Origin: Allobosea sp. 67-29
GTDB lineage: Bacteria > Pseudomonadota > Alphaproteobacteria > Rhizobiales > Beijerinckiaceae
Reading direction: 5' to 3'
Length of the DNA stretch: 64,000 nucleotides
NCBI RefSeq assembly: GCF_001898115.1
Contig: NZ_MKSQ01000005.1
Location: forward strand, 62,001 to 126,000
Within the stretch, counting starts at the first letter, position 1. Each line of letters starts with the position of its first letter. Both the position numbers and the translations under genes were made by a program. Of this stretch, positions 46,128 through 53,872 are shown piece after piece. The notes under the pieces are model-generated. The model searched no databases. It was not told where the DNA came from and worked only from the letters and a program-made list of their open reading frames with translations.

Positions 46128-46156
46128 GACGTCGCTCCTCTCGACAGGGGGAATGG

Positions 46157-46186
46157 CCGGCACGGCTCGCGAAGGAGCCGCGCCGG
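46157..46186 (-). promoter_or_regulatory. Stem-loop between dctP and dctQ
   Basis: Arms CCGGC-a-CGGCTC and GAGCCG-c-GCCGG (11 pairs with one mismatch) around loop GCGAAG, filling the gap between binding protein and small membrane subunit. Such stems often stabilise the 5' binding-protein message or cause partial termination, giving more binding protein than permease. Confidence 0.6.
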
Positions 46187-46194
46187 GCGAGGCC

Positions 46195-47250
46195 TCAGAA
46201 GCTGGCGTCGGCCTTCTTGAGCCCGGCCTTGAGCTCGCCGAGAATCGCCTCGGGATCGCCACCGACCTTCTTCACGCTCTCGGCCCAGCGCTCCTGCAGG
46301 GGCTTGACGGCGGCGCGCCAGGCCTCGATCTGCGCGGCGTCGAGTTCCACCACTTCGTGGCCGGGGGCCTTCTTCATCCGCTCGCGGCCGGCGAACTCGA
46401 AATCGGTCCAGGGCGCGGAGAGCTTGGCGGCCCAGGCATTGTTGCAGTGGTCGTCGATGACCTTCTTCTGCGCCGCCGAAGCGCCGTCATAGGTCGCCTT
46501 GTTCATCGTCCAGGTGTAGGCCGTCGTGTAGAGCGGCACGTCGAGGCTGAACTTCGTGACTTTCTCGATGCCGAACAGGAAGATCGAGTTCCACGGGAAG
46601 GTGATGGCGTCCGCCACGCCGCGCTCCAGCGCATCCCGCGATTCCGGAGCCGAGGCCTGGACATTGGTGCCGCCCAGCGTCGTCACCATCTCGCCGACCG
46701 TGACCTGAGCGGGGCGGACCTTCAGTCCTTTCACGTCGCCGGGCAGGACGATCTTCTTCTTGGAGTGAAAGGTGCCGGGATCATGGACGAAGGCGAGGCA
46801 GAAATGCGTGTCGCCCATCTCCTTCGGCGCATATTTGCGGTACCAGGCGTCCACCGCGAGCGAGCCGCCCTTGGCGTTGCTGACCGTGAAAGGAAGCTGC
46901 GCCGCGTTGATGATCGGGAAGCGGCCGGGCTGGTAGCCGGGGCTGACATAGCCGACATCGGCGATGCCGTCGCGAACCATGTCGTAATGGTCGAACGCCT
47001 TGCCGAGCTGCTCGGCCGGGAAGATCATCCCCTTGATCGTGCCGCCGGACTGCTTCTCCATATCGGCCGCCCAATCCTTCGCGGCCTGGACCAGCGGATG
47101 GGCCGGCGGAACCCAGAGCGAGATCCTCAGGGTGATCGTCTTGTCCTGAGCCTTTACAGCCGGCGCCGCGGCGAGGCCCGCCCCGGCGAGAATGGTCCCG
47201 AGCGCCAGCGTCGCGGCCCTGCGGGACGGGAATCGTCTCGTCGTCGTCAT
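46195..47250 (-). CDS. TRAP transporter substrate-binding protein (DctP)
   Basis: 351 residues. Tat-like signal MTTTRRFPSRRAATLALG, cut near VKAQD (about 34). DctP fold with GTIKGMIFPAEQLGKAFDHYDMVRDG, GLKVRPAQVTVGEMVTTLGG (containing the Arg that normally binds the substrate carboxylate) and the TFPWNSIFLFGIEKVTKF segment. Conserved Arg implies an organic acid ligand, which fits the 2-hydroxy-acid enzymes in the operon. GGAGGAAA precedes the ATG at 47250. Confidence 0.94.
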   Translation of the reverse strand: MTTTRRFPSRRAATLALGTILAGAGLAAAPAVKAQDKTITLRISLWVPPAHPLVQAAKDWAADMEKQSGGTIKGMIFPAEQLGKAFDHYDMVRDGIADVGYVSPGYQPGRFPIINAAQLPFTVSNAKGGSLAVDAWYRKYAPKEMGDTHFCLAFVHDPGTFHSKKKIVLPGDVKGLKVRPAQVTVGEMVTTLGGTNVQASAPESRDALERGVADAITFPWNSIFLFGIEKVTKFSLDVPLYTTAYTWTMNKATYDGASAAQKKVIDDHCNNAWAAKLSAPWTDFEFAGRERMKKAPGHEVVELDAAQIEAWRAAVKPLQERWAESVKKVGGDPEAILGELKAGLKKADASF

Positions 47251-47333
47251 GAGGTTTCCTCCGTTTGCGTTTCCTCGGCGGGCGTTGCGCCTTCTTTCCC
47301 GTTGCACGGGTTTGGGCCTTGGCGGCCGTTCCT

Positions 47334-47843
47334 TCAGGTCGGTGAGCCGTTCTCGTCCCCGAGTTCCTCGGCGATGCGGCGCAGGATCGCGATGAAATGG
47401 GCCTTGTCCGCGCCGACGATGGCGTCGAGCCTCGCGTCATGGGCGTGGGCGATGCGCTTCAGCTTCTCCAGCATGGCCTCGCCCTCGGCGGTCAGCCGCA
47501 CGCCGTAGCTGCGCTGGTCGGCGCGGCTGCGCCGGCGGGAGATGAGGCCGCGCGCATTGAGGAGCTTGATCGTGCTGGTCAGCGTCGAGCGGTCGCGGCC
47601 CACTAGCCGGCTAATATCACTCGGCGGCAGGCCCGGGTTCTCGGCGATGATGGTCAGAAGCGTGTACCAGCCAGGCTTCAGATCCTCGGCACCCGCCCCC
47701 TTGCGGATCGCCTGGAAGGAGGCCTCCTGCGCGATGCGCAGATAGTAGCCGACCAGATCGTGGAAGCTGTCCGGAATCTGCAGCTCGGACCGACCGGCAG
47801 CCCCGGTCCGGTCTGCAGGCCTAGGGATGGGAGAGGAGGCCAT
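47334..47843 (-). CDS. MarR-family transcriptional regulator
   Basis: 169 residues. Winged helix with LPPSDISRLVGRDRSTLTSTIKLL (recognition helix span) and the wing ISRRRSRADQRSYGVRLTAEG, whose DxRxxxLxLT-type pattern marks MarR. Lies 9 bp after the aldehyde dehydrogenase gene and 83 bp before dctP in the same operon. It probably represses the operon through the palindrome at 49392-49418 and is released by an aromatic or hydroxy-acid ligand (inference). Confidence 0.92.
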   Translation of the reverse strand: MASSPIPRPADRTGAAGRSELQIPDSFHDLVGYYLRIAQEASFQAIRKGAGAEDLKPGWYTLLTIIAENPGLPPSDISRLVGRDRSTLTSTIKLLNARGLISRRRSRADQRSYGVRLTAEGEAMLEKLKRIAHAHDARLDAIVGADKAHFIAILRRIAEELGDENGSPT

Positions 47844-47852
47844 GTCTCGCCT

Positions 47853-49295
47853 TCAGAACGGGTAGTGCTGGGGGCCTTCGATGGTGATCCATCGCAGGTC
47901 GGTGAACTCGGCAATGCCAGCCTTGCCGCCGAAGCGGCCGTAACCCGAAGCCTTGACGCCGCCGAACGGCATCTGGGCCTCGTCCGCGACCGTTGGCCCG
48001 TTGATGTGGCAGATGCCCGTCTCCAGCCGGCGCGCCACCTCCATCGCCCGCTGGACGTCACGCCCGAACACCGCAGAGGACAGTCCGTATTCGGTGTCGT
48101 TGGCGACGCGGATCGCGTCCTCGACGCCCTTGACCCGAATGACGCTCTTGGCCGGGCCGAAGGATTCCTCGCTGTAGATGCGCATTTCCGGCGTGACTCG
48201 GTCGACGACGGTCGCGCTCACGATCGTGCCTTCGCGCGTGCCGCCGGCCCGGATCACGGCGCCCTTGGCCTTGGCATCGGCAACCAGCGCCTCGATCTTT
48301 TCCGCAGCCGCCTCGCTGACCAGCGAGCCGAGCACGACCGGTCCACGCGGATCGCCGGCCGGCAGCGCCGCCGCTCGCGCCGCGAACTTCGCGACGAAGG
48401 CGTCGGCGATCGTTTCGTCGACGATGATGCGCTCGGTCGACATGCAGATCTGGCCCTGGTTCATGAAGGAACCGAAGATCGCGGCATCCACCGCCGCATC
48501 GAGATCGGCGTCATCGAGCACGATCAGGGGTGCCTTGCCGCCGAGCTCGAGCAGCACCGGCTTGAGATGACGCGCCGCCGTCTCCGCGATGATGCGCCCG
48601 ACGCGGGTGGAGCCGGTGAAATTGATGCGCTTCACCGCAGGATGGACGATCAGCGCCTCGACTACCGCGGCGGCATCGGCCGGCGCGTTGGTGACGACGT
48701 TGATGACACCTTTCGGCAGGCCGGCATCGCGCAGGACCTCGCCGATCATGCGCTGGGTCGCCGGACAGAGCTCCGAAGCCTTGAGCACCACCGTGTTGCC
48801 GCAGGCGATCGGCAGCGCCACGGCGCGGGTGCCGAGGATTACCGGCGCGTTCCACGGCGCGATGCCGACGCAGACGCCGGCCGCCTGGCGGATCGCGAGC
48901 GACAGGCAGCCAGCTTTGTCGGACGGAATGACCTCGCCACCGATCTGTGTGGTCATCGCCGCCGCCTCGCGCAGCATATTGGCGGCCAGTGTCGCATTGA
49001 ACCGGCCCCAGGGCGTGGTCGCACCGGTCTCGCGCGTCATCGTCGCAGCGAAATCATCGGCACGCGCGGCCATCAGATCGGCCGCCTTTAGCAGCAGCGT
49101 GCGACGGGCGGTCGGAGCGGTCTGCGACCAGGCCGGGAAGGCTGCAGCCGCGGCTTCGACAGCGTGCATGGCGTCCTCGACTCCGCCGGCAGCCGCCCGC
49201 GAAGCGACATCGCCGCGTACCGGATCCCTGCGCTCGAAGGTGCCGCCGGCAACCGCCGGAACATCCTGATTGTCGATGAGGAGCCCAATCGTCAT
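47853..49295 (-). CDS. Aldehyde dehydrogenase, salicylaldehyde/benzaldehyde-dehydrogenase-like
   Basis: 480 residues, NAD(P)-dependent. Catalytic Cys284 (NQGQICMST), general base Glu250 (LLELGGKA), oxyanion Asn149 (APWNAPV); NFTGSTRVGR is the nucleotide-loop motif. The overall pattern (IGGEVIPSDKAG, VCVGIAPWNAPVILGTRAVALP) resembles aromatic aldehyde dehydrogenases of naphthalene and mandelate catabolism as I recall them. First gene of the operon. I use ATG 49295 (MTIGLLIDNQD), where family similarity begins; a 62-codon in-frame upstream extension would run over the palindrome and is unlikely. Confidence 0.93.
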   Translation of the reverse strand: MTIGLLIDNQDVPAVAGGTFERRDPVRGDVASRAAAGGVEDAMHAVEAAAAAFPAWSQTAPTARRTLLLKAADLMAARADDFAATMTRETGATTPWGRFNATLAANMLREAAAMTTQIGGEVIPSDKAGCLSLAIRQAAGVCVGIAPWNAPVILGTRAVALPIACGNTVVLKASELCPATQRMIGEVLRDAGLPKGVINVVTNAPADAAAVVEALIVHPAVKRINFTGSTRVGRIIAETAARHLKPVLLELGGKAPLIVLDDADLDAAVDAAIFGSFMNQGQICMSTERIIVDETIADAFVAKFAARAAALPAGDPRGPVVLGSLVSEAAAEKIEALVADAKAKGAVIRAGGTREGTIVSATVVDRVTPEMRIYSEESFGPAKSVIRVKGVEDAIRVANDTEYGLSSAVFGRDVQRAMEVARRLETGICHINGPTVADEAQMPFGGVKASGYGRFGGKAGIAEFTDLRWITIEGPQHYPF

Positions 49296-49824
49296 GTCGT
49301 CTCTCCCAGCGCCGGCGGCTTGGCCGCTTCTGAAGGCGTCGAGGCCTCGTTGCTCCGAACCAAGCACGGAAACGGGGGTGAGGCAAGATAGTTTGATATC
49401 CAATGATTGGACATCAAACCCAGCCGCGATCGCGACGAGGACCAGGCTCGCTGCGATGGAAAAGCCCAATGCCATCCGCAAGCTCGGCTTGTGCGATGGC
49501 GCAGAGCACTGGGGCGCTGCTGCGGAGCACGCTGGCGTGCGCTCCTTTGATGCGGACGCCGCGACGGCGACGAATTGACCGGGAAGGCGGGCTTTCGAGG
49601 CCCATGGTTCGACACCGCTCCCACAACCTCGAGTCCAAGCGCCCGGCGGCCTGGGGCCTCGAGGCCGCGTCGCGTCGGAAGCGCTTCTGGAGCGAGCGAC
49701 TGGGAGCGGATGTTGGCCGGGCAGTCTTGCCGACGAGCTTCCTCAAAACCGGCTAGCGTCCCCGATCCGGCGCCGAGTCGGCTTTTTGTTGGCTTGCAGA
49801 CGCAAGCCTCGACATCATGGGGCC
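49296..49824. other. 529-bp intergenic region between divergent operons
   Basis: Separates the aldehyde dehydrogenase start (minus) from the LysR start (plus). It contains the 27-bp palindrome described separately at 49392-49418 and is slightly less GC-rich around it. I see no convincing gene or RNA in the remaining part (49420-49824); short frames there lack ribosome sites and family features. Both operon promoters should lie here. Confidence 0.6.
49392..49418. promoter_or_regulatory. 27-bp near-perfect palindrome, probable MarR operator
   Basis: Left arm TTTGATATCCAAT and right arm ATTGGACATCAAA around a single central G; 12 of 13 pairs match. It lies 97 bp upstream of the aldehyde dehydrogenase start, where the operon promoter should be. 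Length and symmetry are typical of MarR sites, and the operon encodes a MarR protein. Confidence 0.7.
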
Positions 49825-50733
49825 ATGATCGACCTGCGCAACATCGAGACCTTCTTCTGGGCCGCGGCGCTCGGCAGCCTTCGGGCAGCCTCGGAGAAGC
49901 TCGGAACCACCCAGCCCGCGATCTCGCAGCGGATCGCCTCGCTGGAGGCGGCGCTCGGCGTGCGGCTGTTCGAGCGCGACGCCCGCGGCGTCAAGCTCAC
50001 GGCCAAGGGCCACGAACTCCTTGCCCATGCCGAGCGGATGATGCAGGCGCGCCGCGACATGATGCAGGCGGCCCGCGACCAAACCACCATGAGCGGCACG
50101 TTGCGCATCGGGGTTGCCGAGACGATCGTGCAGACCTGGCTGCCCAAGCTGATCGAGGAGGTCCATGTCGCCTATCCGGCGCTCGTCCTGGAGATCGAGG
50201 TCGATAGCACCCATGTGCTCCAGTCGCATCTGATGGCGCGCCAGATTGACCTCGCCTTTCTGCTCGGCCCGGTGCTGGAGGCGCGGGTCGAGAACCTGCC
50301 GCTCTGCACCTATCCGCTTGCCTGGGTGGTCAAGCCAGGCGCGGGCCTCGGCCCCGGCTCCGTGTCGCTCTCCCGCATCGCCGCGCTCCCGATCATCACC
50401 TATCCCTCCAACAGCTCGCCCTATCGGCAGGTCCGCGACATGCTGATGCGCGCCGGCATCTCGACCCCGCGCATGTATGGCAGCGCCTCGCTCTCGATGG
50501 TCGTGCGCATGGTGCTCGACGGCATCGGGGCCGCCGTGATCACGCCGGTCTTCCTCGGTCGCGAGCTGGAACGCGGCGAATTGCAGATCGTCGAGGTCGA
50601 GGCCGATCCTCTGCCCGATCTGAGCTTCACCGCGAGCTGGATCGATGGACCCGACAGCCATCCCGCCCGCGTCATCGCGCGTATGGCGCAAGCGGTCGCA
50701 CGGCAGGATGGTCGCGGTGCGGAGGGGGGATAA
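49825..50733 (+). CDS. LysR-family transcriptional regulator
   Basis: 302 residues. N-terminal helix-turn-helix FFWAAALGSLRAASEKLGTTQPAISQRIASLE as span, with the classical TQPAISQ recognition helix, then a LysR effector domain (about 88-295). Start ATG at 49825 (MIDLRNIETFFW); ribosome site is weak (GGGG). Same direction as the downstream M24/TRAP/amidase cluster and separated from it by 183 bp with possible binding sites, so it is the likely activator. Confidence 0.92.
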   Translation: MIDLRNIETFFWAAALGSLRAASEKLGTTQPAISQRIASLEAALGVRLFERDARGVKLTAKGHELLAHAERMMQARRDMMQAARDQTTMSGTLRIGVAETIVQTWLPKLIEEVHVAYPALVLEIEVDSTHVLQSHLMARQIDLAFLLGPVLEARVENLPLCTYPLAWVVKPGAGLGPGSVSLSRIAALPIITYPSNSSPYRQVRDMLMRAGISTPRMYGSASLSMVVRMVLDGIGAAVITPVFLGRELERGELQIVEVEADPLPDLSFTASWIDGPDSHPARVIARMAQAVARQDGRGAEGG

Positions 50734-50770
50734 ATCTGGCTTATACCTCCGTTCCAAACATACGATTGGA
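50730..50770. promoter_or_regulatory. Candidate LysR sites between the LysR gene and the M24/TRAP operon
   Basis: ATAAATCTGGCTTAT (50730-50744) is a T-N11-A-type inverted repeat overlapping the LysR stop. Eight bases on, TCCAA-N8-TTGGA (50753-50770) shares its half-sites with the MarR palindrome core upstream. Both lie ahead of the M24 gene. Evidence is symmetry and position. Confidence 0.35.
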
Positions 50771-50916
50771 CAGCAACGCCCGCCATGCCCTGCAATGCCG
50801 ATGCATAGACGGCTCTAAAGCCGCGGCAGAGGGGTCACGCGTTGAACGTTGCAGACATCGCGATTTCGAAGCGCCTTGCCTTGGGTGCTGCTGTCGTCGT
50901 CTCGTCCTGATCCGCA

Positions 50917-52110
50917 ATGACGGTCGGAGCGGCGCGCGACATCATCGATCTGCTTGCGGAGCGGCGGAGCGCTCTGCTGCAGCTCGCGCGCGACCATGGT
51001 GCCGGCAGCGTCGCCGTCTTCGGCTTCGGTAGCGCGCTTGGCGCCGGCAGCGCTTCGCACGGTGCCCTTCGGTTCTTCAGCGGTTGGGATGGGCATGAAA
51101 GCCTGTCGCTCATGCTCGTCACCCAACAGGGCGCGCATCTTCTGGTCGGCAGCCCGTTCATGCTGCCGCTGGCGCGCGAGTTGCAGCCGGATCTTGCCGT
51201 CGAGCATGTCCCGCCGCTGGACTGGGGCAAGGCGCTCGTGGCGCTGGCGAACGGCACTTGCGTCGCGACGGTAGGCTTCGGCGAATTGCCCCGGGAGCTT
51301 GATGCTGCGCTGACGGCGGACGGCTTTGTCGCTGGCCCCTCGCTGGACGACGCCGCAGCGCGACTGCGGCTGGTCAAGGATGCAGCAGCCCTTGGCCGGC
51401 ATCGCGACGCGGCCGCCCTGTGCGATCTGCTCTTCGGCCGGCTCGGTGCGGAGCTGGCGAGGCGGCGTCCGGCCTGGGAAATCCAGCTCGATCTCGAAAC
51501 CGAGGCGCGTCGGCAGGGCGCCGATTATTGCCGGACCTGGCTGACCGTCGCGCCGGCAGCGGACTACCCGCGCTACTGGCCGGCGGAGGCGCGGCGGGTG
51601 CCCGAGCCTGGCGACCAGGTTCTCTTCGGCGTCGCGCTGACAGTCGACGGTCATTGGGGCCACGGCATCCGGATGGGCAGCATCGGGCCCCAGAAGGCCG
51701 CGCACCGCGAACTCGCCGGCCATGTCGAGGCCATGCTGGAGGCGGGGCTGTCGGTGCTGCGTCCGGGCCTGCCGCTCGGCGGAGCCGAGCAGGCCATGGA
51801 GGCGGTTCTGGCCGAGCGCGTCGATGCGCAGGACCGCCCGCGCCTCCGGCGCTTCCGCAACGGGCATGGTCTGGGCTTCTCCTATGAGGAGCCGCTGACG
51901 ACCGGCGTGTTCCGCCAGCACTTCGATCCCGGTGCGCCGCCGGCCGCGGCCTCCGATCTCGCGCTGGCGCCCGGCATGATCTTCGAGCTCCATCCCAATC
52001 TGTTCGTGCCCGATCTCGGCGGCGCGGCGCTCGGCGAGATGGTCCTCGTCACGCCGGACGGCTCCGAATGCCTGCTCCACCATCCTCGCGCCTGCCAGTC
52101 CTGGGACTAG
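50917..52110 (+). CDS. M24 'pita-bread' fold protein with substituted metal ligands (creatinase/aminopeptidase P-like)
   Basis: 397 residues: N-terminal creatinase/prolidase-N-type domain (about 1-150) and C-terminal pita-bread domain. In metal M24 peptidases the first ligand pair lies in D-x-G...SD-x-T-R; here the segment reads LFGVALTVDGHWGHGIRMGS, giving Gly and His at the two Asp positions. The later ligands look kept: His in NGHGLGFSYEEP, Glu in MIFELHPNLFVP, Glu in ALGEMVLVT. Creatinase is a metal-free member of this fold that cleaves a C-N bond, so a non-peptidase role is plausible. No good ribosome site before the ATG at 50917. Precedes dctP by 39 bp. Confidence 0.82.
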   Translation: MTVGAARDIIDLLAERRSALLQLARDHGAGSVAVFGFGSALGAGSASHGALRFFSGWDGHESLSLMLVTQQGAHLLVGSPFMLPLARELQPDLAVEHVPPLDWGKALVALANGTCVATVGFGELPRELDAALTADGFVAGPSLDDAAARLRLVKDAAALGRHRDAAALCDLLFGRLGAELARRRPAWEIQLDLETEARRQGADYCRTWLTVAPAADYPRYWPAEARRVPEPGDQVLFGVALTVDGHWGHGIRMGSIGPQKAAHRELAGHVEAMLEAGLSVLRPGLPLGGAEQAMEAVLAERVDAQDRPRLRRFRNGHGLGFSYEEPLTTGVFRQHFDPGAPPAAASDLALAPGMIFELHPNLFVPDLGGAALGEMVLVTPDGSECLLHHPRACQSWD

Positions 52111-52149
52111 GGCGCGAGGCATTTCACCACCACCAACGAGGGGATAACG

Positions 52150-53187
52150 ATGAAAGCTTTCATTCTCGCGGCGGGCCTGCTCGCGGCAACCGCCGCCTCC
52201 GCACAGGACCTGCCGAAGACCAGCCTCAAGATCGTCGGCGGTTTGAGCAACCTGACGGCCTATCAGGACTACGAGCAGCCGTTCTGGACCAAGACGATCC
52301 CCGAGAAGTCGAAGGGGCAGGTCACGGCCGAGATCAAGGGGTTCAACGAGATGGGGCTGAAGGGCCCCGAGCTGCTGCGGTTGATGTCGCAGGGCGTGAT
52401 CGAGTTCGGCACGGCGACGCTCTCCTATTTCGCCAGTGACAACCCGATCAACGAGGCTATCGATCTCGCCGGCCTGGCGCCCGACGCCAAGACCGCGCGC
52501 AAGATCACCGACGCCTTCGAGCCGATCTACGCCAAGTTCTACGGCGAGGGCTCGAAGGTCCGCCTGCTCGGCATCTCGCCCTATCCGGCGCAGGTGCTGT
52601 TCTGCAATGCCGAGATCAAGGGCCTCGCCGATCTCAAGGGCAAGAAGGTCCGCACCTCCAGCCGCACCCAGGCCGAGTTCGTCGAGGCCTTCGGCGGCTC
52701 GAGCGTGACCATGGCCTTCGGCGAGGTCGTGCCGGCCCTGCAGAACAAGGTCGTCGACTGCGCCATCACCGGCTCGCTCTCCGGCTATTCGGCCAAATGG
52801 TACGAGGTCTCGACCCATCTGCTGGCGCTGCCGATCAACTGGAACCAGCAGATCCACGCGGTCAACGAAGCCGCCTGGAACAAGATCGACCCCAAGGTCC
52901 GCGAGTTTCTGGCGACCAACATCAAGACCCTGGTCGGCCAGATCTGGGACGCGGCCGCGCAGCAGACCCAGCAGGGCTATGATTGCAACACCGGCGCCGC
53001 CGCCTGCACGCTGCCGGTCAAGGGCAAGATGCAGCTCGTGGTCCCGACCGACGCCGACAAGGCGCTGCTCAAGACCGTGCTGCAGGAGAAGGTGCTGCCG
53101 AAATGGGCCGCACGCTGCTCGGCCGATTGCGTCGCCGGCTTCAACGCCACGATCGGCAAGGAACTCGGCCTGACCGCCAAGAAGTAA
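52150..53187 (+). CDS. TRAP transporter substrate-binding protein (DctP)
   Basis: 345 residues. Signal peptide 1-18 (AATAASA, cut before QDLPK). TRAP binding fold with QVTAEIKGFNEMGLKGPELLRLMSQGVIEFG, GLADLKGKKVRTSSRTQAEFVEAFGG (the substrate-carboxylate Arg lies here) and VVDCAITGSLSGYSAKWYEV. Two Cys pairs near the C terminus (YDCNTGAAACTL, ARCSADCVAG) may form disulfides. GAGGGG precedes the ATG. Ligand unknown, probably an organic acid related to the amide chemistry of the cluster. Confidence 0.94.
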   Translation: MKAFILAAGLLAATAASAQDLPKTSLKIVGGLSNLTAYQDYEQPFWTKTIPEKSKGQVTAEIKGFNEMGLKGPELLRLMSQGVIEFGTATLSYFASDNPINEAIDLAGLAPDAKTARKITDAFEPIYAKFYGEGSKVRLLGISPYPAQVLFCNAEIKGLADLKGKKVRTSSRTQAEFVEAFGGSSVTMAFGEVVPALQNKVVDCAITGSLSGYSAKWYEVSTHLLALPINWNQQIHAVNEAAWNKIDPKVREFLATNIKTLVGQIWDAAAQQTQQGYDCNTGAAACTLPVKGKMQLVVPTDADKALLKTVLQEKVLPKWAARCSADCVAGFNATIGKELGLTAKK

Positions 53188-53198
53188 GCGCCGGAACC

Positions 53199-53222
53199 GG
53201 AGGCCGGCCCGCGCCGGCCTCC
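53199..53222 (+). promoter_or_regulatory. Perfect 10-bp stem-loop between dctP and dctQ
   Basis: GGAGGCCGGC / GCCGGCCTCC with loop CCGC, 11 bp after the dctP stop and before dctQ. No T-run follows, so it is more likely an mRNA-stabilising or attenuating stem than a full terminator. Confidence 0.7.
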
Positions 53223-53251
53223 TCCCCACTTGACCGGGAGCCGAGGATGCC

Positions 53252-53872
53252 ATGACCAATCCGCCCCCGCCTAACGCTCTGGCGGCGCTGCTGCGCCATG
53301 CCGAGAGGCTGTCCCGCGCCGCCGTCTGGTGCGCCGGGGCCCTGACCATCGCGAGCGTGCTGCTGATCTCCTTCGACGTGCTCGCCCGCAAGTTCCTTGG
53401 CTTCACCACCGGCGGCGCGGACGAATTGTCGAGCTATGCCTTCGCCGTCAGCACGAGCTGGTCGCTCGCTTTCGCGACCCTGCAGCGTGCCCATGTCCGC
53501 GTCGACGTGCTTTATCAGTACCTTCCCGTGCGGCTCGCCGCCGTCCTCGACTGGGTCTCGCTGGTCGCGCTCGGCGTCTTCATGGCGATGCTGACCTACT
53601 ATGCCTATGACGTGGTCGGCGCCTCGCTCGCCCAGAGTTCGCGGGCCAACACGCCGCTGGCGACGCCGCTCGCGATCCCTCAGGGGCTGTGGTTCGTCGG
53701 CCTGCTCTTCATGTGCGTCGTCCTCGCCCTGATGCTGCTGCGCGCCTCGATCGCGCTGGTGACCGGCGACATCGCCACCGTGAAGGCGATTGCAGGCGTC
53801 CGTTCCACCCAGGAAGAGGCCGAGGAGGAAGCCGCCGCCGGCGAGCGCATGGTCAAGGGAGACGCGGCATGA
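53252..53872 (+). CDS. TRAP transporter small membrane subunit (DctQ)
   Basis: 206 residues, four membrane helices (about 25-45, 60-80, 95-118, 140-165) and a charged Glu-rich C-terminal tail. LQRAHVRVDVLYQYLP is the DctQ motif after helix 2. Its stop overlaps the dctM start (ATGA). Confidence 0.93.
   Translation: MTNPPPPNALAALLRHAERLSRAAVWCAGALTIASVLLISFDVLARKFLGFTTGGADELSSYAFAVSTSWSLAFATLQRAHVRVDVLYQYLPVRLAAVLDWVSLVALGVFMAMLTYYAYDVVGASLAQSSRANTPLATPLAIPQGLWFVGLLFMCVVLALMLLRASIALVTGDIATVKAIAGVRSTQEEAEEEAAAGERMVKGDAA

Noticed and set aside
49296..49481. 62-codon N-terminal extension of the aldehyde dehydrogenase that looks like a signal peptide
   Set aside because: Aldehyde dehydrogenases of this type are cytoplasmic, similarity begins at ATG 49295, and the extension would run through the palindromic operator.
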